This document shows, one piece after another, positions 1 to 8,035 of a stretch of 36,493 bases of DNA (position 1 is its first letter; every line of letters begins with the position of its first letter). The notes under the pieces are model-generated. The model was not told where the DNA came from. It was given only the letters and a program-made list of their open reading frames with translations, and made no database searches. The stretch is from Nitrospirota bacterium. Lineage in GTDB: Bacteria > Nitrospirota > JAOUDF01. The position numbers were made by a program, and so were the translations under genes. The stretch lies in the NCBI GenBank assembly GCA_029859385.1, contig JAOUDF010000004.1:1-36493 (forward strand), given 5' to 3'.

Positions 1-1319
1 TGCCGAAGCAGCAGCCGGTATTCGGCGCGGGAGGTGAACATCCTATACGGCTCGTTGGTCCCCTTGGTCACCAGGTCGTCGATGAGCACGCCAATGTAGG
101 CCTCGGAGCGGTCGAGAACCAGCGGCTCCCGGCCGTGGACCTGCAGCGCCGCGTTGATCCCCGCCATGATCCCCTGGGCCGCCGCCTCTTCGTATCCCGA
201 TGTCCCGTTGATCTGTCCGGCGTGAAACAGTCCTTCCACCAGTTTGGTCTCGAGGCTCGGCTTAAGCTGGGTCGGCGGGACGAAGTCATACTCGATGGCG
301 TAGCCGGGGCGCATCATCTCCACCTTTTCCATGCCGGGGATGGTCCTCAGCATGGCCAGCTGAACATCGTAAGGGAGGCTGGTGGAGAGACCGTTGACGT
401 AGTACTCCTCCGTATCGTACCCCTCCGGTTCGAGGAATATCTGGTGCCGCTCCTTGTCGGCAAAGCGCACCACCTTGTCCTCGATGGAGGGGCAGTAGCG
501 CGGCCCCACCCCCTGGATGGCCCCGCCGTAAAGGGGCGACCGATCGAGGTTTTCGCGGATGATGCGATGGGTCTCGGCGTTGGTGTAGGTGAGCCAGCAG
601 GGGAGCTGGCGGCATTCAATCCGCTCCGTGGAGAAGGAGAAGGGAAGCGGTGGCTCATCGCCGGGCTGGGCAGTGGTGCGGTCGAAGTCGATGGTGGCGC
701 CGTTGACCCGGGGCGGAGTGCCGGTCTTGAGCCTCCCCAGCCTGAACCCCAGTTCTTCCAGTGACGGCGAAAGCCCCATGGCGGCAAACTCTCCCGCCCG
801 CCCCGCGCTGAAGTTGGTCTGTCCGATATGGATAAGCCCGCGGAGAAAGGTGCCGGTGGTGAGGATGACCGCCTTGGCGTGATAGACAACGCCGAGGTTG
901 CTCTCCACTCCCACTACGCGGCCGTCTTCAACGACAAGCCGCTCGACGACCTCCTGCTTGACCTCCAGCCGCTCCTGCTTCTCCAGCACCGCCTTCATGG
1001 AACGGCGGTAGGCCTGCTTGTCGGCCTGCACCCGAAGCGCCTGCACCGCAGGCCCCTTGCGTGTATTGAGGGTGCGGAACTGGATGCCGGTCTTGTCGAT
1101 GTTCCTCGCCATCTCGCCGCCAAGGGCGTCGATCTCCCGGACGAGGTGGCTCTTGGCAAGCCCGCCGATGGCCGGGTTGCACGACATGAGGGCGATGGTG
1201 TCGAGGGTTATGTTGAAGACGAGGGTTTCGCACCCCATGCGGGCGGCGGCGAGGGCGGCCTCGCATCCCGCATGGCCTGCGCCTGCCACGATTACGTCAT
1301 ACTGTCGGGGGTAGAGCAT
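1..1319 (-). CDS. mnmG: tRNA uridine-5-carboxymethylaminomethyl modification enzyme MnmG (GidA), 3' part cut by window edge
   Basis: MnmG is the FAD-dependent partner of MnmE; together they install the (carboxymethyl)aminomethyl group on the wobble uridine of certain tRNAs. The minus strand reads open from an ATG at 1319 to the window edge, about 439 codons of a protein usually near 620-630 residues, so the C-terminal third is missing. Visible family signatures: the N-terminal dinucleotide-binding motif (VIVAGAGHAGCEAA, about residues 9-22), the conserved NPAIGGLAKSHLVREIDALG block near residue 50, and the downstream GQINGTSGYEEAAAQG segment. The start is the first ATG giving the normal short N-terminus, but no convincing Shine-Dalgarno precedes it. 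It lies 72 bases downstream of lspA, separated from it by a long hairpin. Family assignment is secure; whether it is cotranscribed with ileS-lspA is inference. Confidence 0.95.
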   Translation of the reverse strand, partial: MLYPRQYDVIVAGAGHAGCEAALAAARMGCETLVFNITLDTIALMSCNPAIGGLAKSHLVREIDALGGEMARNIDKTGIQFRTLNTRKGPAVQALRVQADKQAYRRSMKAVLEKQERLEVKQEVVERLVVEDGRVVGVESNLGVVYHAKAVILTTGTFLRGLIHIGQTNFSAGRAGEFAAMGLSPSLEELGFRLGRLKTGTPPRVNGATIDFDRTTAQPGDEPPLPFSFSTERIECRQLPCWLTYTNAETHRIIRENLDRSPLYGGAIQGVGPRYCPSIEDKVVRFADKERHQIFLEPEGYDTEEYYVNGLSTSLPYDVQLAMLRTIPGMEKVEMMRPGYAIEYDFVPPTQLKPSLETKLVEGLFHAGQINGTSGYEEAAAQGIMAGINAALQVHGREPLVLDRSEAYIGVLIDDLVTKGTNEPYRMFTSRAEYRLLLR

Positions 1320-1339
1320 GGGGATAAACCAGGGGATCA

Positions 1340-1404
1340 GGCTGAAGCTTGAAGACTGAAGGTAAAAGCCTTAAAGCATTTCCTTCGGCCTTCAACCTTC
1401 AGCC
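1340..1404. repeat. Long imperfect inverted repeat overlapping the lspA stop codon
   Basis: Two 23-base arms (1340-1362 and 1382-1404) are reverse complements at 20 of 23 positions, separated by a 19-base loop. The right arm supplies the last codons and the TGA stop of lspA. The arms are built from GAAGGYTGAAGG-like units. It could act as a transcript-stabilising or attenuating hairpin between lspA and mnmG; there is no following T-run, so it is not a classic terminator. Confidence 0.7.
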
Positions 1405-1886
1405 TTCAACCTGCCTTTACCAAAAAGGGCGTCCCAGAAAAGGAGGGCCACGCCGATACAGACCGCCGAATCGGCCACGTTGAAGGCCGGCCAGTGAGCA
1501 TTGTACCAGTGGGCGTCGAGAAAATCGATCACCTCTCCGAGCCGTACCCGGTCGATCAGGTTGCCGACAGCGCCGCCCATGACCAGTCCGTAGGCCGTGG
1601 CCAGCAGGGTTTCATCGTCTTTCAACTGGCGCCACAGGTAGATAAGAACGGCAAAGGCCAGCAGGGAGACACCGATGAGAAAGGGGAGACGGAAGCTATC
1701 AGCAGTCCCGGCAAAGAGGCTGAAGGCCGCCCCGCGGTTCCGCAGATAGGTAAGGTGAAAGAAGTTCTCAAGGATGGTGATCGACTGCCCCAGCATCATG
1801 GTGCTGTCGACCAGTATCTTGGTCACCTGGTCCAGGACCACCACCGGCAACGCCGTCAGCAGGAGGGCGGCTACCTTACCTTTCAA
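1392..1886 (-). CDS. lspA: Lipoprotein signal peptidase (signal peptidase II)
   Basis: LspA is the inner-membrane aspartyl protease that removes signal peptides from diacylglyceryl-modified prolipoproteins. The 164-residue length and four hydrophobic segments fit the family. The motif GGAVGNLIDR (about 104-113) precedes the two expected catalytic aspartates, Asp121 in EVIDF and Asp139 in NVADS. The start is TTG at 1886, directly abutting the TAG stop of ileS (1887-1889), with a GGAG ribosome-binding sequence inside the end of ileS; this implies translational coupling. The ileS-lspA order is a common bacterial operon. The C-terminal tail (KGRLKAEG) is partly encoded by the arm of a long hairpin, so the tail is probably not functionally conserved. 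Confidence 0.95.
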   Translation of the reverse strand: MKGKVAALLLTALPVVVLDQVTKILVDSTMMLGQSITILENFFHLTYLRNRGAAFSLFAGTADSFRLPFLIGVSLLAFAVLIYLWRQLKDDETLLATAYGLVMGGAVGNLIDRVRLGEVIDFLDAHWYNAHWPAFNVADSAVCIGVALLFWDALFGKGRLKAEG

Positions 1887-4709
1887 CTATCTCTCCGGAA
1901 GCGGGGCAACCGCGGTCTCGCGCACCACCGCGCTGCAGCGCCCGCACAGGGAGGGATGCTCGCTGTCCTTGCCCACCAGGACACTGTAGGTCCAGCACCG
2001 CTCGCATTTTGCGCCGGGGGCGGACGAAACGGCAATCTTCAACCCCTCGACTTCATCCGAGCCCACCGCCGATTCAGGGGCAGCTTCAAGCCCCTTCAGC
2101 TCCACAGACGATACGATGAATATCTCCGCCAGCCGCTCGGCATAGGGGGCCAGAAACTCCTTGAGCCCGCCGTCGGCACAGAGCTCTACCTTCGCATCGA
2201 GGGAATGGCCGATGACCTTGTCCCGCCGCGCCGCCTCGAGGACCTTTGCCGCTGCCGTCCGTACTGCCTGAATACGGTCCCAGCGGTTTCGCAGCCCTTC
2301 GTTGACATATTTGTCTTCCACCTTCGGAAAGTCGGCCAGATGGACGCTCCCTGTGTCGGCATTCCCCGGCAGATAGCTCCACACCTCTTCAGCGGTAAAC
2401 GACAGGATCGGGGCCATCAGTCGGGTCATGGCGTGGATGATGCGGTACATGACGGTCTGGGCAGCCTTGCGGTCCGGGGAGTTTTTCCCCGATGTATAGA
2501 GGCGGTCCTTGAGTATATCGAGATAAAAGGCGCTCATCTCCACTGAGCAGAAGTTGTTGAGGGCGTGGTAGACCGCATGAAACTCGAAGTTGTCGTAGGC
2601 CTTGCCCACCTTCTGGATGAGCTGCTGAAGCCGGTCCATGGCCCACAGGTCGAGCTCGGAGAGGCCCTTGTCTTCTACGATGTCTTTTGCCGGGTCGAAG
2701 TCCGACAGGTTTCCGAGGATATAGCGGCAGGTGTTGCGGATCTTCCGATAGGCCTCGGAGAGCTGGTTCAGTATCTCCTTCGAGATGCGGATGTCGTCGC
2801 GGTAGTCCTCGGCCGCCACCCAGAGCCTCAGGATGTCGGCGCCGAACTGGTTGATGACCTCCTGCGGAGTGACAACGTTCCCCAGCGACTTCGACATCTT
2901 TTTCCCCGCGCCGTCCACGACGAAGCCGTGGGTGAGAACGCTTCTGAATGGCGCCTGGCCTGTGGAGCTGAGCGATACCATAAGGGATGAGTTGAACCAT
3001 CCTCGATGCTGGTCGCTCCCTTCGAGATAAAGGTCAGCCGGCCAGGAGAGGTCTTCGCGCTGCTTGAGCACCGCCGCCTGGGAGGCACCGGAATCAAACC
3101 AGACGTCGAGGATGTTGTTGTCCTTGGTAAACTCGGTGGCGTCACACACGGGGCAGGTAGTGCCGGCTGGCAGGAGCTCTGATGCTGATTTGGTAAACCA
3201 GACGTCGGCCCCCTCTTTTTCCATCAAATCCGCCACATGGTTGATGACGCTCTGGTCCTTCAGGGTGTAAAAACACTTGGTACAGGTGAAGACAGTAATC
3301 GGCACTCCCCAGGACCGCTGCCTCGATATACACCAGTCGGGGCGGTTTTCCATCATCCCCAGTATCCTGTCGCGGCCCCATGAAGGGATCCACTGTACCT
3401 TGTCTATCCACTCCAGTGCCTTCTTTTTAAGGTCGTTCTTCTCCATGGAGATGAACCACTGCTCCGTCGCCCGGAAGATAACAGGGTTCTTGCAGCGCCA
3501 GCAATGGGGGTAGGAATGCCTGATATTCTCCCCGGCAAGGAGCGCCCCTTTCTGTTTAAGAAGCTCGATGATCCCGGCATTGGCCTTAAAGACATACTGT
3601 CCCTCGAACTCGGGGACCTGGGCTGTAAACTTCCCCTGGTTGTTGACGGGGTTGTAGATATCAAGACTGTACTTCAGGCCTATCTCATAGTCTTCCTGTC
3701 CGTGACCCGGTGCGGTGTGGACACATCCCGTGCCCGCATCCAGCGTGACATGGTCGCCAAGGATGATCGGTACCTTCCTCTCTACAAAGGGATGGCGGCA
3801 CTTTATCCCTTCCAGCTCGCCGCCCCTTACAGTCTTTAAAGTAGGGCTATCGGTAATCCCGAACTTCGAAAGACACTGTTCGGCCAGTTCCGATGCAACG
3901 ATTAAAACTTCTCCGTTGCCTGTATCTATAAGGGAGTAATCAAAATCAGGGTGCAGACATACCGCAAGATTAGCAGGCAGCGTCCATGGGGTAGTGGTCC
4001 AGATCACCACGCTTACCGGTTTCCCCCCCAGCTCCGGAAACTTCTCCCCCGGGTTATCCACAGGGAACTTTACATAGACAGAGGGTGACTCCTTGTCGGC
4101 ATATTCAACCTCAGCCTCGGCAAGGGCTGTCTCGCATGAGGAACACCAGTGGATAGGCTTCTTTCCCTTATAGAGGCTGCCGTTCTTCGCAAATATCCCC
4201 AGCTCCCGAACAATGGCCGCTTCGTATGAATAGTCCATGGTAAGGTAGGGGCGCTGCCAGTCGCCAAAGACTCCCAGCCTCTTGAACTCTTCGCGCTGGA
4301 TATCGATAAACTTCCCGGCATACTCCCGGCAGAGCTTTCTCTTTTCCTCCTTGGATACTTCATACTTCTTGTCGCCAAGGTTTTTATCCACCTGATGTTC
4401 TATAGGAAGACCGTGACAGTCCCAGCCCGGCACGTAAGGGGCGTAGTACCCCTGCATCGACCTGGCTTTTACAATGATGTCTTTTAGTATCTTGTTGAGC
4501 GCATGACCAATATGGATATTGCCATTGGCATAAGGGGGGCCGTCATGCAGGATATACGACTGCTTCCCTTTGTTCTTCTCCTGGATTTGTCGGTAGATAT
4601 TCTGAGTCTGCCATCGTTCAAGCAGGTCAGGCTCAAGCCTGGTAAGGCTCGCCTTCATGGGAAACGGTGTGTTGGGCAGGTTCAGTGTGGATTTGTAGTC
4701 GGTGGTCAT
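1887..4709 (-). CDS. ileS: Isoleucyl-tRNA synthetase
   Basis: Cytoplasmic class Ia synthetase that charges tRNA-Ile, with editing of misactivated valine. At 940 residues it is full length for the bacterial form. The HIGH motif (HIGH, residues 66-69) and KMSKS (about residue 604) frame the catalytic core with the large editing insertion between them; WDCHGLPIE near residue 100 is also characteristic. The C-terminal zinc-binding cysteine pairs (CERCW and CGRC, roughly residues 900-925) are present. The ATG at 4709 gives the usual N-terminus. A good sigma70-type promoter lies at 4745-4774, and lspA follows without a gap. No T-box or other tRNA-sensing leader was seen. Confidence 0.97.
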   Translation of the reverse strand: MTTDYKSTLNLPNTPFPMKASLTRLEPDLLERWQTQNIYRQIQEKNKGKQSYILHDGPPYANGNIHIGHALNKILKDIIVKARSMQGYYAPYVPGWDCHGLPIEHQVDKNLGDKKYEVSKEEKRKLCREYAGKFIDIQREEFKRLGVFGDWQRPYLTMDYSYEAAIVRELGIFAKNGSLYKGKKPIHWCSSCETALAEAEVEYADKESPSVYVKFPVDNPGEKFPELGGKPVSVVIWTTTPWTLPANLAVCLHPDFDYSLIDTGNGEVLIVASELAEQCLSKFGITDSPTLKTVRGGELEGIKCRHPFVERKVPIILGDHVTLDAGTGCVHTAPGHGQEDYEIGLKYSLDIYNPVNNQGKFTAQVPEFEGQYVFKANAGIIELLKQKGALLAGENIRHSYPHCWRCKNPVIFRATEQWFISMEKNDLKKKALEWIDKVQWIPSWGRDRILGMMENRPDWCISRQRSWGVPITVFTCTKCFYTLKDQSVINHVADLMEKEGADVWFTKSASELLPAGTTCPVCDATEFTKDNNILDVWFDSGASQAAVLKQREDLSWPADLYLEGSDQHRGWFNSSLMVSLSSTGQAPFRSVLTHGFVVDGAGKKMSKSLGNVVTPQEVINQFGADILRLWVAAEDYRDDIRISKEILNQLSEAYRKIRNTCRYILGNLSDFDPAKDIVEDKGLSELDLWAMDRLQQLIQKVGKAYDNFEFHAVYHALNNFCSVEMSAFYLDILKDRLYTSGKNSPDRKAAQTVMYRIIHAMTRLMAPILSFTAEEVWSYLPGNADTGSVHLADFPKVEDKYVNEGLRNRWDRIQAVRTAAAKVLEAARRDKVIGHSLDAKVELCADGGLKEFLAPYAERLAEIFIVSSVELKGLEAAPESAVGSDEVEGLKIAVSSAPGAKCERCWTYSVLVGKDSEHPSLCGRCSAVVRETAVAPLPER

Positions 4710-4744
4710 CTTTTTTTATCCATAAATCAAAGATTTGAGCGGGG

Positions 4745-4774
4745 ATGTTATCATTTGGTTCTTTTATGTGTCAA
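4745..4774 (-). promoter_or_regulatory. Candidate sigma70 promoter for ileS-lspA
   Basis: Read on the minus strand, a perfect -35 TTGACA (4769-4774) is followed after 18 bases by TAACAT (4745-4750). This puts transcription initiation some 30 bases ahead of the ileS ATG. The -35 is strong; the -10 matches four of six consensus bases. Confidence 0.6.
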
Positions 4775-4868
4775 GGAAGTTACCTGGATATTGTGAGTTC
4801 CCCAAAGGTTTATTGAATTTCTCTTTCTAAACTATATCCAGAATATCGTAGTAATCGATAGTAAGGCG

Positions 4869-5010
4869 GGTAAACTCTGTGGATGGTGTATTATTAGTAT
4901 TTGATATCAATAAGGTACCCCTCCTTCATACTGTTGGTATGTTGTTGAAAATCCGACTACCGGTGTGGGGAGACCGGTAAACCCTGTGTGAAGATTTCCG
5001 GTAAAAAACT
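4869..5010 (+). repeat. Repeated GGTAAACYCTGTG motif in the gene-free region before dnaA
   Basis: GGTAAACTCTGTGGATG (4869-4885) and GGTAAACCCTGTGTGAAG (4976-4993) share 12 of their first 13 bases, and a weaker GGTAAAAAACT follows at 5000-5010. The CTGTGGAT and CTGTGTGA ends resemble the 3' part of a degenerate DnaA box (TGTGGATAA on this strand). They may be weak initiator-binding sites or origin iterons; function is inference. Confidence 0.45.
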
Positions 5011-5385
5011 CTTGATAGAGGGCCATCCCCCTTGCTATAGTCTCTCTGCCTTTTTGGAGTCGATGTTGTACTTCACTCCTTGCTGATCTCTAAATTAAAG
5101 TACCTGATATATCTTATCAAAAAAACTCCTCCCCTGAGCCTTACGTCGCGTTCAGGAATTTTTGAACCTGGGGGCGGTACTGTTTTTTGATGTCGTATAT
5201 AAGGGATATATTAGTTAAAACGGTTATTATTCGGGCCTTCATGGCAGGTAATAGAAAGTTTCGGCCGGATAAATGGAACTCTCTGAAAAATATAGACGAA
5301 AAAGGGTAGTTTAGAGAGTTGTAATAAATGATGTTAAAAAGATTTTCAGGTAGCGTATTTTATTGAAAAATATAAACAAATCGGA

Positions 5386-5405
5386 TTATACACATCTGTT
5401 GATAA
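5386..5405. promoter_or_regulatory. Pair of DnaA boxes upstream of dnaA
   Basis: TTATACACA at 5386-5394 fits TTATNCACA exactly; TGTTGATAA at 5397-5405 is the reverse complement of TTATCAACA, one base off consensus. They lie about 70-85 bases ahead of the dnaA ATG, next to a TATAAT-like hexamer at 5413-5418, a position suited to autoregulation of dnaA as well as to origin binding. Confidence 0.65.
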
Positions 5406-5471
5406 CTCTGTTTATAATATAGTGCTATTGACTTTTTGTAATACCCCGTAAAAAAACAGGAAACCGATTTT

Positions 5472-6824
5472 ATGAAGGCGACGACTATCTGGGAACAGAG
5501 TCTTGAGCTCATAAAGGGCAATATTACGGAGCAGAACTACAAGACGTGGTTCGAGGCTACAAAAGGGGTTGGGTTGAACGAGTCGGACTTCAGGATAGAA
5601 GTCCCCAACAACTTCTGTGTAGAGTGGCTCCAGGACAAGTATCTGGGACTTATCGAGTCGTCACTGAAAGAGGTGACCAAGAAAAGGGATATAGAGGTCA
5701 GTTTTATCGTTTCCAAATCAGTGCCAAAGGAATCTTTGGCAATAATGAAGGAAACCGCGGCGACGGATCAACCCAGGACAACCGCTAAAAAGAAGGAATA
5801 CGATGAAATAGATACTCGGTATACCTTCGACAACTTCATCGTCGGCTCCTCCAACCAGTTTGCCCATGCCGCTTCCATAGCCGTTGCTGAAAGACCCGCC
5901 TCCTCTTATAACCCTCTCTTCATCTACGGCGGCGTTGGCCTCGGTAAAACCCACTTGCTCAAGGCCATAGGACACACCGTTAAAGTGAAAAACCCATCGG
6001 CAAAAATGACCTATGCCTCTGCCGAGCAGTTTACCAATGAAATGATCAACAGCCTCAGGTATAGCAAGATGACCGAATTCAGGGAGCGCTACCGCGGGGT
6101 TGACGTCCTTCTTATCGACGATATACAGTTTATTGCGGGCAAGGAGCGGACCGAGGAGGAGTTTTTCCATACCTTCAATACCCTCTTTGAGGCAAAGAAG
6201 CAGATCGTCATAACCAGCGACCGGTTTCCCAAGGACATCAACATGATCGAGGACAGACTGCGGTCCCGCTTCAGCTGGGGACTTATCGCCGATATACAGG
6301 CCCCCGACCTCGAAACCAAGATCGCCATCCTTGAAAAGAAGGCCGAACAGGAAGGCAAGACCATTCCTCGGGAGGTATCGCTTTTTATTGCGTCAAAAAT
6401 TCACTCCAACGTCAGAGAGCTGGAGGGTTCGCTGACAAGGCTTCTCGCCTATTCATCCCTTACCGGCAGCGAAATAACGACAGCTCTTGCCAGGGACATT
6501 CTGCGGGATACCCTGGGAGAAAAGGAAAAACTCATTACACCTGATGCGGTGTTAAAGATGATCTCCGACTATTACGGGATAAAGATAGCCGACATTCGCT
6601 CGAAGAGAAGGACCAACAGCATTGCCAAGCCACGGCAGGTCGGCATGTACCTGTGCCGCCAGCTGGCGAATATGTCGTTTCCCGATATCGGGAGGTTCTT
6701 TGGAAACCGTGACCACAGCACCGTAATCCATGCGTGCAAACAGATAGAAGAGAGGAAAGGTCAAGGCGGAGGGTTTGCCGCCGAGATCGACACCCTCATA
6801 GACCTTTTACGAAAAGAATCATAA
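5472..6824 (+). CDS. dnaA: Chromosomal replication initiator protein DnaA
   Basis: DnaA binds 9-base boxes at the origin, oligomerises with ATP and opens the duplex. The 450-residue protein has the N-terminal DnaB/helicase-interaction domain (about 1-80), a short linker, the AAA+ core with Walker A GGVGLGKTHL (from about residue 153) and Walker B LLIDDIQF (about 215-222), and the C-terminal DNA-binding domain with the signature DHSTVIHACKQIEE (about 416-429). The ATG at 5472 is preceded by AGGAAA. The AT-rich DnaA-box region immediately upstream and dnaN 36 bases downstream give the classical dnaA-dnaN arrangement. The usual next genes recF and gyrB are absent here. Confidence 0.98.
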   Translation: MKATTIWEQSLELIKGNITEQNYKTWFEATKGVGLNESDFRIEVPNNFCVEWLQDKYLGLIESSLKEVTKKRDIEVSFIVSKSVPKESLAIMKETAATDQPRTTAKKKEYDEIDTRYTFDNFIVGSSNQFAHAASIAVAERPASSYNPLFIYGGVGLGKTHLLKAIGHTVKVKNPSAKMTYASAEQFTNEMINSLRYSKMTEFRERYRGVDVLLIDDIQFIAGKERTEEEFFHTFNTLFEAKKQIVITSDRFPKDINMIEDRLRSRFSWGLIADIQAPDLETKIAILEKKAEQEGKTIPREVSLFIASKIHSNVRELEGSLTRLLAYSSLTGSEITTALARDILRDTLGEKEKLITPDAVLKMISDYYGIKIADIRSKRRTNSIAKPRQVGMYLCRQLANMSFPDIGRFFGNRDHSTVIHACKQIEERKGQGGGFAAEIDTLIDLLRKES

Positions 6825-6860
6825 TAATACCGCGAGAGATATAATCCCCGGGGAGTCATC

Positions 6861-7979
6861 ATGAAGATACGAATAGCTCAGGAAGAACTGGTTAAGGCAC
6901 TCCAGCAGTTTCACAGCGTTGCAGGGCGGAAGAGCACCATGCCCATCCTTTCAAACATACTGCTGGAGGCGCGGAAGGACACCATCGTCGTCTTTGCGAC
7001 CGACCTTGAAATAGGAATCCGCGGCATCTTCCCGGCGGAGGTGCAGGAGGAAGGGGCGGTGACCCTTTCCTGCCGCCACCTGATGGATATCGTCAGGGAA
7101 CTGCCCGCGGCCGACATCTCCATCGGCAGCCTTGATAACAACTGGGTCAGCATCACCTGCGGAAAGAGCGACTTCAAGATTGCCGGACTATCGGCAGAGG
7201 AATTCCCTTCGTGGCCCGAGTTCGATAGCGGCAGGATGATCGAGATCGACGGCGGCCTGCTCAGCGACATGATCAGAAAGACCATCTATTGCGTGGCGGA
7301 GAACGAGACGCGCTACGTCCTCAACGGCGCCTGCTTCAAGATAGCACCGGCGGATGGAGGGACCATGGCGGAGATGGTCGGCACCGACGGACACCGCCTT
7401 GCGTTGATCAAGAAAAATATTCCCGGCGCGGAGGCAACGGAAGGACCCGGCGTCATCATCCCCAAGAAAGGGCTTCTCGAGCTGAGGAAACTCCTGGACG
7501 ACAAGGTCGAAAAGGTCTCCTTCTCCATAGGTAAGAACCAGATCCTCTTCAAGAAGGATTCCGTTGAACTTTTCGCCCGCCTGATCGAAGGGAACTATCC
7601 CAACTACAACCAGGTAATCCCCTCGCGGAACGAAAAGAAACTGGCCATCCAGGACAAGAAGGTCTTCGCCAGCGCCATCAAGAGGGTTTCGGTCCTGGCA
7701 AAGGACAAGGTAAGCGCGGTGAGGATGGATATTGCCCCGGAGAAGATCACCCTGGTGGTGAACAATCCCGAGCTGGGGGAGGCAACGGAGGAGATGGCCG
7801 TCAGCTATTCGGCCGAACCGCTTTCCATTGCGTTCAACGCCCGCTACGTCCTCGATGCCCTGCAGGCCGTGGACGGCGACGAGGTGACCATCAGCCTGGC
7901 CGACCAGGTCAGCCCCTCCATCATTACCGCAGCAGGGGATACCGACTGTCTCGCGGTGATCATGCCTCTCAGGATATAA
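6861..7979 (+). CDS. dnaN: DNA polymerase III sliding clamp, beta subunit
   Basis: The beta clamp is a homodimeric ring that tethers DNA polymerase III and other factors to DNA. Length (372 residues), the N-terminal pattern with GRKSTMPILSNILLEA (about 23-38), the FARLIEGNYPNYNQVIP block in the middle domain and the C-terminal VIMPLRI ending, typical of clamps, all support the call. A GGGGAG ribosome-binding sequence precedes the ATG at 6861. It follows dnaA by 36 bases and is probably cotranscribed with it; the operon ends immediately afterwards at a bidirectional terminator. Confidence 0.97.
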   Translation: MKIRIAQEELVKALQQFHSVAGRKSTMPILSNILLEARKDTIVVFATDLEIGIRGIFPAEVQEEGAVTLSCRHLMDIVRELPAADISIGSLDNNWVSITCGKSDFKIAGLSAEEFPSWPEFDSGRMIEIDGGLLSDMIRKTIYCVAENETRYVLNGACFKIAPADGGTMAEMVGTDGHRLALIKKNIPGAEATEGPGVIIPKKGLLELRKLLDDKVEKVSFSIGKNQILFKKDSVELFARLIEGNYPNYNQVIPSRNEKKLAIQDKKVFASAIKRVSVLAKDKVSAVRMDIAPEKITLVVNNPELGEATEEMAVSYSAEPLSIAFNARYVLDALQAVDGDEVTISLADQVSPSIITAAGDTDCLAVIMPLRI

Positions 7980-7980
7980 A

Positions 7981-8022
7981 AAAAGGGGCGTGAATCATCA
8001 CGCCCCTGCATTGCTTTTCTCG
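7981..8022. terminator. Bidirectional intrinsic terminator between dnaN and purA
   Basis: A perfect 10-base stem AGGGGCGTGA (7984-7993) / TCACGCCCCT (7998-8007) with a 4-base loop. An A-run on the left (a U-run on the minus strand) and T-rich sequence to the right allow termination of both dnaN and the converging purA. Confidence 0.85.
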
Positions 8023-8035
8023 TTTTTCAAAAAAA

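Larger units (their letters stand above)
4775..5471. other. oriC: Candidate chromosomal replication origin (oriC) region
   Basis: This stretch before dnaA has no plausible gene. It is clearly AT-rich from about 5170 onward, whereas both flanks are GC-rich coding sequence. TTATACACA (5386-5394) matches the DnaA-box consensus TTATNCACA exactly, and TGTTGATAA (5397-5405) is a one-mismatch box on the opposite strand two bases away. A short palindrome GTTCAGGAATTTTTGAAC lies at 5150-5167, and the GGTAAACYCTGTG repeats lie upstream. AT-rich DNA plus DnaA boxes next to dnaA and close to mnmG is a common origin setting. Only one box is perfect, so these sites may instead serve only dnaA autoregulation. 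Confidence 0.5.

Noticed and set aside
1494..2546. 350-codon open frame on the plus strand
   Set aside because: Antisense to lspA and ileS; no start signal or domain.
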